The notes below the pieces were generated by a model. That model made no database searches. It saw only the letters and a list, made by a program, of their open reading frames with translations, and was not told where the DNA came from. A stretch of DNA of 64,000 nt. It comes from Raffaelea ambrosiae. Lineage: Eukaryota; Ascomycota; Sordariomycetes; Ophiostomatales; Ophiostomataceae. Below, in pieces: positions 53,419-63,891 of this stretch. Numbering within the stretch: position 1 is the stretch's first letter; each line of letters opens with the position of its first letter. The position numbers and the translations under genes are program-made. The stretch spans positions 992,001-1,056,000 of the forward strand of contig PCDI01000001.1 in the NCBI GenBank assembly GCA_002778195.1, given 5' to 3'.

Positions 53419-54885
53419 TCACTTCCGGCCCGACATCTTTCGAATCCGCGCCTTCGCTCTGTACACAACATCCATCAGGCGCCGGAAATTGTCGACCAGG
53501 GCAAACTGCACCCGCAGCTGCATCCGGATCATGCGATACAGAAGGCTGCTGGCCGACCGGTAGACGACCATCTGGGCATTCTGGAAGACGGCCACCTCGG
53601 CGGGGGCGGGAGGCCGCGAGGAAAAGGGACGCGGGATGGACGGCCAGGACGACGACTGGCCTCGATGCGCATCGTCCTTGTGCTTCTCCTGCTCCTTTTC
53701 CTTGGCCTCCTGCTGGCGGACCTTGCTGTCCGACGCGTCGGTCGTCTCCCACGGCTTCCGCTGGAGGCACGCCGTGCTCGGCCGGGTGATCCAGCGGCCG
53801 GCCAGCTCCCGGTCGTACATGCAGCGCTGGTACGGGTCCTTGAGGATCTCGTAGGCCCGGGTGATGCGGTGCATCGGCGTGTCGGCCTGTGCGCGTGTGT
53901 GTTTGTTCTTGTTTCTGTGTGGGCCGGAACGGGCCTGCTTGTCCGGGTGGTGCGCCAGCACGGACCGCAGGTAGGCGGCGCGGATCTCGGTGGACGTGGC
54001 GTCCTTGCTGGTGAGGCCCAGGACGCCGTAGTGGGTGCGGTCCAGCCGGAGGGCGGTGGGCTGCAGGGGGTTCCGCAGCCGCTGGCGCGCCGTCGGCCAC
54101 AGCAGGGCGCGGACGAGGGCGGCCAGCAGCAGCAGGAAAAGGGGGCCGACCAGGACGGCCAGGCCGGCTATGGCCCAGCGGGGCAGACGCTGGCCCCGGC
54201 GGAGGTGGCGGATCAGCTGCCGGTGCCGGGGCCGGGCGGCGTGCCGGACGACCGACGCTTGCACGGAGCGGACGGAAGGGAGGCTGCGGCTCCCGGCGCC
54301 GAGAAGACCCAACCCGAGGCGGCGGGGGCCGGACAGCAGGCCCATCCCCGAGCCGGCAGGGGGCATCTTGGAAGAAGGGCCTGTCTGGGCAGCACGGGCG
54401 GGCTGGGGCGGGGCCTTGCTGGGAACAGGGCTGGTCGTGGCCGTGGCCGTGGCCGTGCTTGCGCCGCCCATCTTGTCCTTGATGCGGGCGAACAAGGAAG
54501 GCATCTGCGCCGCGCGGGAAGAAGCCGCTGTCCGTTTCTTCGCCATGTCTGGAGCAGGCGGCTTCTTCCTGGCGACGGCGTGTGCCTCTTTTTCGTTGGC
54601 CGTGGTCTTTTCGTCTCTGGCGGAGTGTTTCTCTTTTCCTTGGGATGTGGTCTGCTCCTTGGGCGAGGATGCGCTGGCGGTGGCAGACGCCTGCTGCAGC
54701 TGGATGTCGTAGCGCAGACGGGCCGACGTGGACTTGACCAGGCTGTACCACTTGTCGGCCTGGACTGACTCCCCGGTGTCCTTGGCCTCCGCGATCTTGC
54801 GGCAGTAGGCTGCTTGGATGTCGCGCGAGGACGCGTCCGGCTTGACGCCAAAGAAGGTGTAGGCCGTCACGGAGGGAGAAGGCAT
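53419..54885 (-). CDS. Membrane J-domain protein with two J-like modules
   Basis: A 488-aa protein. Residues 8-62 (YTFFGVKPDASSRDIQAAYC..ADKWYSLVKSTSARLRYDIQ) follow the J-domain pattern but have IAEAKDT where HPD belongs. A Ser/Ala/Lys-rich linker follows. One transmembrane segment lies at about 237-264 (AIAGLAVLVGPLFLLLLAAL). A second J domain (about 284-360) reads THYGVLGLTSKDATSTEIRA, then LAHHPDKQAR with the HPD needed to stimulate Hsp70, then AYEILKDPYQRCMYDREL. The C-terminal ~125 residues are basic and helical. It probably recruits Hsp70 at an internal membrane (inference). The ATG at 54885 is chosen; upstream in-frame codons cross a T tract. Confidence 0.75.
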   Translation of the reverse strand: MPSPSVTAYTFFGVKPDASSRDIQAAYCRKIAEAKDTGESVQADKWYSLVKSTSARLRYDIQLQQASATASASSPKEQTTSQGKEKHSARDEKTTANEKEAHAVARKKPPAPDMAKKRTAASSRAAQMPSLFARIKDKMGGASTATATATTSPVPSKAPPQPARAAQTGPSSKMPPAGSGMGLLSGPRRLGLGLLGAGSRSLPSVRSVQASVVRHAARPRHRQLIRHLRRGQRLPRWAIAGLAVLVGPLFLLLLAALVRALLWPTARQRLRNPLQPTALRLDRTHYGVLGLTSKDATSTEIRAAYLRSVLAHHPDKQARSGPHRNKNKHTRAQADTPMHRITRAYEILKDPYQRCMYDRELAGRWITRPSTACLQRKPWETTDASDSKVRQQEAKEKEQEKHKDDAHRGQSSSWPSIPRPFSSRPPAPAEVAVFQNAQMVVYRSASSLLYRMIRMQLRVQFALVDNFRRLMDVVYRAKARIRKMSGRK

Positions 54886-55536
54886 TCCTGGGCGGGCGTG
54901 GGGGTGTGTGGCGATCCTGGCGATACTCCAGAGGGGGGCGGCGCAATGACGAACAGTCCGAACGCGCGAGAGTGAAGATGGGCGATCACGCCTGCATTTA
55001 TATGTGGACGCAGAGCATGGCGGGCAAACAGGAGAAGCGAGTTCTGACCAGTCTGTTTGAACAATGTGCCTGAGTGAGGAGCCGTTCTGTACAAGAAAAA
55101 AAAAAAAAAAAAAAAAAAAAGCACTTGATGCTATGGCTGGCGCCGATGGACAAAAACAGGAGACAGGGGAGACGACCAGGACAAAGGCAACATCCAAACA
55201 ATGGAAACAAGAAACAGCACACTCGCGTCATTTCTCACAACTGACCGCCGTTCCTGCTGGCACTCTCTTCAGTTTACATTGTTCCAAGCGATGTATTGAC
55301 GTTTATGAATTGACATACATCAAGTCTGTTTCTGTTTTCTGTTCTGTTTTCTGCTCTGTTTTCTGTTCTGTTTTCTGTTTTCTATTTTCTCTGTTTTCCC
55401 TCTTTTCATTTTCATTCTTCATTCTTTTGGATTCTTTTTTCTTAGTCCCCCCTTTTTTCACTTCATTTCTCTGTATATGAGATCTTGTGGTGTGTACAAC
55501 AGCAATCGCCATGCCATGCGCCCTCTCGGGACTGTC
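54886..55536. other. Intergenic with A tract and minisatellite
   Basis: An A run (about 26 nt) lies at 55095-55120, and a TCTGTTTTCTGT minisatellite at 55324-55410. This separates the J-domain gene start from the 3' end of the racemase-fold gene. No gene is seen. Confidence 0.65.
55324..55410. repeat. Minisatellite, TCTGTTTTCTGT unit
   Basis: About six to seven imperfect copies of a 10-12 bp T/C/G unit in the 3' flank of the racemase-fold gene. Confidence 0.85.
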
Positions 55537-56262
55537 CTACTTCATCGTGAAAATCTGCCCCCATGCCTCCGCCGCCGGCGTCATGTCCACGCCGCAGTCC
55601 CGCAGCATCGCCCACACCACCGTCGACACCGTGTCGTACACCGGCACGCCGTGCGCCGCCTCCCAGTGCGCCACCCGCTGCGCCGCATACAGGTTCGTGC
55701 AGAACGTCGTCACGGCGTCCACCCGGGGCGCCACGGCCGCGACCATGCGGTCCAGCGTCGCCTCGTCGACGTCGCCAAAGTCGGTGTTGGTCGCCAGGCA
55801 CAGGTGGCGCTCCGTGCGGCAGTCGATGCCGATGGCGGCGTAGTTGGCGATGATGGCGTGCTGGACGTCGTCTGTGTAGGGGGTGACGAGGCCGAGCCGA
55901 GGGGAGGGCCGCCTCTGGACGACCTCGTTCAGCGCCAGCACACTCGTCGTGGCCGGCACGCCGGTGGCCGCGGTGATGGCCGCGCAGAGCTTCTCGTCCG
56001 CGCCAAAGCCCAGCCAGCCGGCCGACGTGCCGCTCCAGCCGATCCGGTCGACGCGCGCGTCGGCCAGCAGCCGGGCGGCGTCGACGATCTTGTCCGTCTG
56101 GAACTGCGCCAGGCCGTCGCCGTCGAGGCTGATCTTGAGCACGGTGAAGCGGGAAAAGTGCACGGTGACGCCGGGCAGGCCGGCGACGATGGCCTGCGTC
56201 AGGGGCTCCAGGCTGGTGTTGGACGACGGCGTGAGGATGCCGAGGCGGATTCGTTTGGCCAT
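55537..56262 (-). CDS. Asp/Glu racemase superfamily enzyme, maleate isomerase / arylmalonate decarboxylase-like
   Basis: A 241-aa protein with the family start LGILTPSSNTSLEPLTQAI. Superfamily members normally use two Cys, one in each half. Here the N-terminal site reads GWSGTSAGWLGFG, with Gly where ACTS is expected. The C-terminal site keeps its Cys in AVTTFCTNLYAAQ. A single C-terminal Cys with a GTS motif replacing the first Cys is the arrangement known from arylmalonate decarboxylase, so a decarboxylase or altered isomerase is as likely as maleate isomerase. Other blocks: ALNEVVQRRPSPRLGLVTPY and GVPVYDTVSTVVWAMLRDCG. The substrate is unknown. No signal peptide. The ATG at 56262 fits the family length. 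Confidence 0.8.
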   Translation of the reverse strand: MAKRIRLGILTPSSNTSLEPLTQAIVAGLPGVTVHFSRFTVLKISLDGDGLAQFQTDKIVDAARLLADARVDRIGWSGTSAGWLGFGADEKLCAAITAATGVPATTSVLALNEVVQRRPSPRLGLVTPYTDDVQHAIIANYAAIGIDCRTERHLCLATNTDFGDVDEATLDRMVAAVAPRVDAVTTFCTNLYAAQRVAHWEAAHGVPVYDTVSTVVWAMLRDCGVDMTPAAEAWGQIFTMK

Positions 56263-57480
56263 GGTGTCTTGGAGTGGTCTTGGAGTGGTCTTGATTGGTC
56301 TTGGACTGTTTGTATTCGGAGGGTTGTCTGTTTTGGACAATGTCCTCCCACTCTGAACACTTCCTGAATCCCAGTCCCTGGATCCCTTGGTTCTCTGGTT
56401 GCTTCCAACCTCCTTCCAGCGCAGGCCGCTCCCAAGAAACAGCTGCACTTGCACGGGCTGTATTCAGCCGCTTTCCAAGGCACCTGTCCCGTCCCGTGCC
56501 GTGATGCTCCAGCCAATGCTAGTGGTATCTCCCTGTCGGCAGTGTCGAGGCCCTTGGCGTGGTCGATCTGTCAGTGGGTTGGCCTGAGAGCGTCTCGGAA
56601 AGATGCTCTGAAAAAGGCTTGGCTGCGAGCCAGACTAAAGTACAGAGCGCCGCCGGCTGAGTGTACCGGCCGTCGGGCTAGCGCCCTATCGCCGTGTAAG
56701 CCGACTGGCCCGAAACGCCGACTTGCCCAGTCCCATTTAGTCAGTGCATCCACCACACCTTTCCTGTCTCTGGCGGATAGCCGTCACTTGAACAGGGCCA
56801 TCCCAAGACCTGAGAGCACATGCAGCACATGGGATGGTTCTTCCCCGAAAAGAGTTCCCATTGCCTTGGCAGCGGTATTCTGTCGAATGGACCAGTCAGG
56901 AGGCGTTTTAGGAGACCCAAAAGAGTGCACTGTCGAAAGACGTGGGACTGATTCAAGTTTCTGGTCTCCCAAGATTTCGTGTTTCGTGGACAATACGGGT
57001 CGACACAACGTCGAGTCCACGATGCGTTCTATTTAAGCTTGGTTGCAACACACTCCCAGCACGTACGGCCATAGATACTGGAAAGCACGGGATCCCGTCC
57101 GCTCTCCCCTAGTTAAACCAGTAATCGGCGGATTAGTAGTTGGGTCGGTGACGACCAGCGAATACCCGCTGCTGTACGTTTTTTTTTTGGTTCTTTTTTG
57201 CTCCTCCTTGTTGATGGCAACTGCTGCTGACCCTGAAGCAGTCCTGAATGCCGCGAGGAAGGCAGGTTTCCTGTACCTGTTCCCTACTGGAACTGTTCCA
57301 CTCACGATTTTCGGTTACCTTGTCTGCTTTTGGTTGTGGACAACATGCATCTTCACGAGACAGGTTCACGCTTGCACGATGTCGAAAACGACGAGCAAAA
57401 GTCCCCTTACATTCCAAAAAAACACAGTATGGGTATGCACTAGTCTGTAGACGCCGAAACTCCGGATGGGCCGGGCCCAA
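56263..57480. other. 1.2-kb intergenic region, no supported gene
   Basis: Starts with GTCTTGGAGTG / GTCTTGATTG repeats near 56265-56310, just upstream of the racemase-fold gene. Short frames only; nothing recognised up to the MFS stop. Confidence 0.55.
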
Positions 57481-60058
57481 TCACAACGCCCGCCCCGGCC
57501 GCGCGCTCTCCTCCTCGCCGGGCCGGGGCGACGGCGACGACGCGTACACCGACGAGGCCGTCGTGTGATACGTCGGCGGCGACGACACCGCCGACCGCGA
57601 ATACGACGAGGAGGACGATCCCGGCGAGCCGGAGCGTGTCGACGCTTCTTCTTCGTCGTATTCCTCGTCGTCGTCGTCGACGTCATCCGGACAGTCGCTC
57701 TGCACCGTCCCGGCCGCCCAGTTCCGCAGCCACCGCCCGCCCCCGAAATACAGCGCCGGCAGCCCCAGACTGGCCACGATGAGCACCTCGGCATACACCG
57801 CCCACACGTCCAGGGACCCGCGGCGGGCCACAAACGACGCGGTCCGGCCCTCGAGGAAGAACGCCGCCACCAGCGGCAGACTGTGGGCGTGGGCCAGGCA
57901 GGCGCCCGCCCAGGGCGGGTAGCTCTCCATCAACAAGACGCCGCCGGCGGTCTGGACGAGCAGCCGCGCCGTCGACACGAGGAAGCCGGCCGCCACCCAG
58001 ACGGCCACAGGCAGCGGTCTCGGGCCGCCCCCGGCCGCGCCAAACAGGAAACAGCCGGCCACGGCGAGGACCAGCGGGAGGACGAGCAGGGGGAGGTTGT
58101 GCTCGGCCTCGCGGCACGGGGCGTCGGGTCGGACGGATGCCGTGGGGGTCGTTTTCGTTTTTGTTTTCGTTTTCGTCGTCGTCCTCCTCCCTTGCCCGTC
58201 CGACCCCCCCCGCTGGCCGAAGCGGGTCACGGCCAGCGTCAGCCTGCCGGCCACGGGCCCGCCCAGCACCACGGCCACCAGCCCGGCTGCGCCCAGCGAG
58301 ATGCCCGCGCCGACGCCCGCCAGCCGGAACGCCCCCCCCACCCCTGCCGGGGCCCGCAGCGCCACCACCGCCGCCGCGGTCAGCTCCGTCATGGCGCGCT
58401 CGGCCGCCAGCAGCGTGGTCGCCAGCACAGCGGTCCAGAGTACGGCCGGCAGCAAGAGGGTGCGCGCCTGGTCCCGCGCGGCGTCCCGGGCGTGGCGCCA
58501 CTGGAACCCGCCAAAGACGCCCTGGTGGTCGCGGCGCTGCAAAAAGGGCACCACGCCCAGGTCGGTCCAGAGGGTGCGGGGCCCGTAGGCGTCGTCCAGC
58601 GTGGGGGGCGCCGGCCGGTGGTGGTCCTCGGCCCAGACGACGCGGTCGCGGTAGCTGCTGCCGCCGCACAGCTGGGTCGTGGACACGTGCCGCGGGCTCC
58701 AGCGGGTCTCGGGCACAAAGGCCACCAGGGCCAGCCAGGCGAGGAAGCCGAGCGTGGCGAGCACAAAGTAGAGCCAGCGCCAGTCGCCGGTGGCCGCCAC
58801 CGGCGGCGCGGCGGCGCTGAGGGCGGCCGTGGCGAGGGCGGGCGCCGCGAAGACGACGGCGAGCACGGTGTGGCGCTGGTGCAGGAACACGAGGTCCTGC
58901 GCGGCGACGAGCGGCACCAGCGCGCCGGCGGCGCCGGCGCCGCACCCCACCAGGCCCCGCGCGGCGAGGTGCTGGACGAGGGCCGACGGCACGGACGACC
59001 GGCTGCTCAGGCCGGCCCAGAGGGCCCCGGCCCAGGCACAGGCCGATGCGAGCAGGAGAACGGGACGGCGGCCGACGGCCACGGAGAGGGGCACCTGGAT
59101 GTAGGCGGCGGCGGCGGCGGTCAGGAGCGGGAGGGTGGCCAGGAGGGAGACCAGGCGGGAGGGCGGCAGCGGCAGTGTGGTGCCCGACGGGAGGAGGCTG
59201 GCGGCTAGGATGGCGTCCATGTGGACAGCCAGCGAGGCCAGGAGGGCACCACCACCATCGTTGGCAGCCGCCGACGACGACCAGTCGCTGGCCGAGACAG
59301 CTTCGACCAGGGCCCCCGTCCGGCCCGGCGACAGAGAGGACGACGCGGATACAGACGCCGTCAAGTTGACTTGCTGGATGAGGTGCGGGTCGACGCCGGC
59401 ATATTCGAGCGTGAAGATGGGCAGCAAAAGGGTCCCCATGGCCACCTCCGTCGCCACGGCCAAGGCGCCGACTGCATGGAGAGTGTTAGTCAGACACAGC
59501 GAAGCCAATGTCGGTGGGGGGGGGGGGGGGGGGGCATGCGCGAGGATCAACCAACATACAGAAGCTCATGGACACAATGGCCGCCCATTTTCTCCAGGTG
59601 GGCAGATTCAGAGGGTCTTCGATGCCCGTTAGTTGCTTGCTGTGATTGTGGGGAGAAAAAATAAAAATAAAAACGGTCACGGCCTACCTTTGGGATTGAC
59701 CGACGGCATCTTGTCGATTTAGCTGGCGCTACCACGAGAAGATACGGGGACATCCAACACTTACAGGAATCAGTCGCAATCGTCCGCCCTCATACAGCTG
59801 TGTCGTGCCGACGGGCAGTCTTCGCGTGATCCATCTTCGCTCCGGGACGTAGTCTCTCTTGGCCGCCCGGCCCACCGACCCAATGAACTTGTGGTATTCT
59901 TCGTGGGCGTCTCTGATGGCGTGCGAGAGCCTGTGTTTTCGGTAGTCGCGCTCCCTCTGGGTGTTGGCGTTGGGCGGCTCGGTGCTGCTGCTCGGGTCCG
60001 GCCTCGTCACCGCCGGCGGTGGTGCAGCCGGACCGGGCAGAGGCCAGCCGGCTTCCAT
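57481..60058 (-). CDS. Large MFS transporter (about 12 TM, 787 aa)
   Basis: Four exons (59765-60058, 59688-59709, 59560-59616, 57481-59471) join in phase. The second exon is only 22 nt, and the third starts at an acceptor (GAAG) 17 nt after an ACTAAC branch, giving NPKDPLNLPTWRKWAAIVSM. DPLNLPxWRKW before TM1 is typical of a fungal MFS drug/metabolite transporter group. The soluble N-terminal ~100 residues carry HRLSHAIRDAHEEYHKFIG. Hydrophobic segments run from FGALAVATEVAMGTLLLP through ALYFGGGRWLRNW. One loop holds low-complexity KTKTKTKTTPT, and a Ser/Tyr-rich acidic tail follows the last helix. The length exceeds the usual 500-600 aa because of these extensions. Substrate unknown. Confidence 0.8.
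59516..59534. repeat. G19 homopolymer in an MFS intron
   Basis: Nineteen G on the plus strand (C19 in the transcript), inside intron 59472-59559 of the MFS gene and upstream of its CTGACTAAC branch site. Confidence 0.9.
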
Positions 60059-62662
60059 GTAAGCAAAGGGTTGTGGGTTGTTGCCAGGACGAATCAACGA
60101 CGGCAAGCAAGCATAATGGCTAGAAGCCGTGGATCAACCACGTTCCTAGAGCATATCTTCCCGGGGGAATAAAAGGAAGACTAAGAGACCAAAAAAAAAA
60201 GGCCGCTTTTCTTTGGTTCTGTCTCCAGTAATCAGCGCAGGGAGCATGAAAAAAGGAATGAGGAAGAGCTTGGAAAACGGTGTGGGAGACGACCTTATTT
60301 TATGGAGAAGGACCAGGAGGACGATCTGGTACCGAGGGTGGCCCACGTTCGTATGTCGTGCATGCTTCACTCTTGTCTCTGCGTGGTCTGCCTTTGGCTG
60401 CTTCTCCCGCGGTTTTTTTTTTTTGGTGAGAGCAAAGCGCCAGGAGCCACGACCAGGCTGCCACCTGCGGGTCACCGCAACTAGCCAGGAGTTGGCCAGG
60501 GAGGACCAGGGAGTTCTGAACCAGGGGTCCGTGATCTGTGACTCTGCCGTAATTAGACGCCAGGGCCTGGAAACGCTTGTGCTCCTGGTTTATGCTCCCT
60601 TGCCTGCCTTGTGTCCCGAAAAAAATGGGGACCAGACAAGGTCCCTGGACGGTTGTGGGCGGTTGCAAGTGTTCCGCGTATTGTATTTTCGTTCAGGCTT
60701 CCCTTGCTGTGCTTCCCCTTTCTCTCCTCTTCCCACCTAGAGCGCATGACGGCCGTGCTCGCGTGAACGTTTCATCGGCGTCTGTCCACGGCGATCAAAG
60801 GGGGACGTCAGTTGAAGGACGGTATTTTCACCGGGAATAATAAACTTGCCGAAACTGGGGTTGATTTAGAAAACGCAGTTGCTGCTCACAAGCATACTCA
60901 AATGCCAGCGACCTCTTTTTTTTTCATTTTCACTTTTTTTTCATCCCTTTTCCGTCCTTCGTGATGTAGGAGGACATGTTGTGAAACAGCCCCGAGTTGA
61001 AGCTTTCGGGCAAGTTTGTGTTGGGTTGCTAGTGTTACCCAAGCAAGTCTGAGCGCAAAAAGAAAATGCGATGACGGGACGCAACCACGACCCTCTGGAA
61101 CATTGCTCTCGCCTCCCCATGCAAGCTGGGCCTCTCTGCTTTGATGACTGCTTGCATGCACGCTTGGCAAGAAAAAAGACAGAAAGGCCCAAAGGCCGAA
61201 AGTGATTTACCCCGGAGACCGCATTGTTTCTCGGCCAGCCAAAGCCACCCGACGTGCTTCCATGGGACTGCCTCTGATCTTCATTCAGATCCTTTGTACG
61301 AAATTCGTCCACACGCAAGTCGTGGCGATCCGTTCTTCCTATCCCTTGCATGCACACACGCGCGCCAAACGTCAGCCATCATGATCCGTGCTGCCTGGGA
61401 CGGGAAAGCGATGATTTCCCATGGGCCAGATGAGGCGCCAGGAAGTGTCACATATCGCAGCATGGAACTGCGGAAAACTGAAGGACACCCGGGCCAGGAG
61501 GTGGAGACGTCCACTGCGCCATGAACCATTGTCACTCGATATGACCTGCGAATCGGCAGTCTTGCTGGGTGTCAGGGTGTTGAGATGGCAAAGACATACA
61601 TTCTACCTTAAAAATGGATCATTATCTTGCTCAAGCTCTCCCCAAGCGTCGACGCGTCCTTCCATCTCTTTGTTTCTTTCTTTTCTTCGTCGCTCAATGA
61701 CGGCCAGCGATCCTCCAGTGTGTCGCCCTTGGAGTTGCATGCAGATGGCAGTCTGCTGTCTGTCTCCCTTGCTGTCGTCTTCCTGGCGCCAACCATACAG
61801 CCGGGTTGGTACTTTGGTCCTCACGTGCCGGCTGAAGAACCAGGGACAATGTGCCTTAGCCACGGTGACGTCTGTGCCGTGCTTGACCAAGGGATCAAGT
61901 CTCCATCATGAAGAACGACGAGCTTGGCCAAACCTCCCAGGCGTCCACAATGGTTGCATCTGATTGAGGCGCTGTCTTGTTTCGTGGGGGTTCGCCTGGG
62001 CCTGGGTATCATCCACTGCGTGCGTTTGCTTTGCGGATGTAAACAGAGGCGCACAATGAAGTCCTCCCAGAGAGGCGTTGCAGCAATGGCGAGCGGCAGA
62101 TGAAATAGACTGCCTGTGTTAGGCATTTGCACCACAAACTCACCATAAACGCAAAAGAAAAACCCCCCCCACAATACTTCCTGGCAAGCGGCACTCCATC
62201 GTTTTTGTTTCCTTCCCTTTTTTATATCCTCTTTCTCTAAACCTGTCTGGGTGAAATACAAAACGAGACGAGAACCAAAGGCCCAAGACAAAAGTTATCA
62301 AGGCAACGTAGAATCGCATGGGGTTGAACAAGACAACGAGAAGAAGCGGAAAAGAAAACAGAACACACTGGTCGTTCCAATGGACGGTCACGTCCCATTT
62401 ACAACGAAAAGGCATGTATCTTCCCTGTCCCATTTCCCTAACATCTCCAACGACGAAAAGAAAGATGAAGTGAACAGAAAGACAACAAAAAAAGAAATGT
62501 ATGCACCGAAAAAGTTCCATCCCAGTCGCTAAGCATTGTACAGGAAAAATAAACACACTCACAGACACAAAAGAAACACCCTTCTCTCAGAAAATGGCAG
62601 CGCTTCCTTCTTCAATCATCCATCCTTTCCCCCCTTCCCTCTAACTCCTCCCCCGTCCACCA
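60059..62662. other. 2.6-kb intergenic region, no supported gene
   Basis: Upstream of the MFS gene and downstream of UBC6. Mixed composition with a T run at 60413-60424. Frames of 80-175 codons have no recognisable domains. The last 500 bp are A-rich (3' flank of UBC6). Confidence 0.55.
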
Positions 62663-63891
62663 CTAATGTCCACGGGGCGCGTCGCCGTTCACCACCCGTG
62701 CAATCAAGACGTACACAAACACCAGCCCGGCAAACATGTACAGGCCGTTCCGTCCCATCCACCCTTCCCCGGCGCCTCGCCCTTGCCGCACTGCATGTAC
62801 CACTGCCTGTGCTTGCGTTCCCGTGCCGGCTGCCGCCCCTGCCGCCCCGCCTGCTCCTGCACTGCCCGCCGCCATCACCAGTTGTGGACCGCACGCAGTG
62901 CCGCCCGAGTTGCTGTTCCCGTTGCTGTTGTTGCTGTTGTTGCTACTGCTGGTGTTGCTGCTGCCCCCCGCTGCTGGTCCTGATGCCGATGCCGACGCCG
63001 CTGATGCCGACGCCGATGGCCCCACCTCTGGTGCCAGCTTGTTACCCGTGGCCGGGTCGATCCGCTGCACCTTCATCCAGTCCCAGTTCTCCTTGTCGAT
63101 CTGGGGCCACTCGCTGCGGAACTTGGCCCCGCCGTCGCCGGCCTTGAGGTTGCCCTTCTGCACCGTCTTCCCTTGGGCCGCCGCTTTGCTCTGCGAGCCG
63201 CCACAGGTTGAGTTCCACCAGCGTGAGCGGGCGGCATGGAAGCGGCGCTCGTCGGCCGTGGCGGTCATGGAGCCGGTGGTCATTTCTTCCGACGTCATAA
63301 ACGAGAGCAGGCCGATGAGGATGGTGGAGACCTCCCATGCCGGGTTGAAGGAGCGGGGGTGGAAGTCGGAGATGGAGAGGCACAGCCGGCTCGATTGCTG
63401 GAAGCGGCCGGAGGGGGTGTGCATCCGGATGGCGGGCGGCTTGAACGGGTAGTCGGGCGGGAAGATGAGCGTGCCCCAGTACTGGCCGCCGTGGTACGGG
63501 GTGTCTTCGGGACCGGTAATGATGTAGTGCCACCTTGTGAAGAGAAAACAGAGTTAGTGATCAGGGGCGCAGACCGACAGTCGAGGTCGGGGCAGAGAGA
63601 GAGGTTGGGAGGGAGGGGGGGGGGGGGGGGGGGCATACTCGAGGATGTTGCTATCGGATGGATGGGCAACAATGTACGGCGGCGGGTTCTCGGAGATGGT
63701 CTTGTACTCGCGCGTTAACTGCAGAGAGAGAGTTCCGGTTAGTGACGCTGTCCTCGGAAGTGTGGGCGGGTCTCCATGTGTGGGCTGGTGGTAGATCCTG
63801 ACATCCGAATTACTTTCGTCTGCCCATCGTCACCTTTTTGGCCCCCATAGTTTTTACTTACGCGCTTCTGGGCTGCCCGGCTGGCTGCCAT
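62663..63891 (-). CDS. UBC6: Ubiquitin-conjugating enzyme E2 6 (ER tail-anchored)
   Basis: Exons 63862-63891, 63639-63718 and 62663-63533 join in phase to give 326 aa. The E2 core starts MAASRAAQKRLTREYKTISE. It continues through PSDSNILEWHYIITGPEDTP, YHGGQYWGTLIFPPDYPFKP, and HTPSGRFQQSSRLCLSISDF with the catalytic Cys at residue 88. This TPSGRF..LCLS.SDFHP pattern is diagnostic for UBC6/UBE2J. A Ser/Asn/Gly-rich spacer precedes a C-terminal anchor, GLYMFAGLVFVYVLIARVV, for insertion into the ER membrane. UBC6 ubiquitinates substrates of the Doa10 ERAD pathway. The spacer is longer than in yeast (250 aa). Intron 2 begins with GTATG followed immediately by a C run. Confidence 0.95.
63615..63633. 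repeat. G19 homopolymer at a UBC6 splice donor
   Basis: Nineteen G on the plus strand, read as C in the transcript. It begins within the donor sequence GTATGC of UBC6 intron 63534-63638. Confidence 0.9.

Noticed and set aside
57481..59208. Long plus-strand frames opposite the MFS gene (and similar ones opposite GH67, ARP6 and the first gene)
   Set aside because: Mirror frames of GC-rich codons, with Arg/Gly/Pro-rich translations and no domains.
6851..63891. A dedicated ubiquitin/ERAD gene cluster (UFD1-like, F-box, J-protein, UBC6)
   Set aside because: The genes are spread over 57 kb with many unrelated genes between and separate promoters; co-location is probably coincidental.
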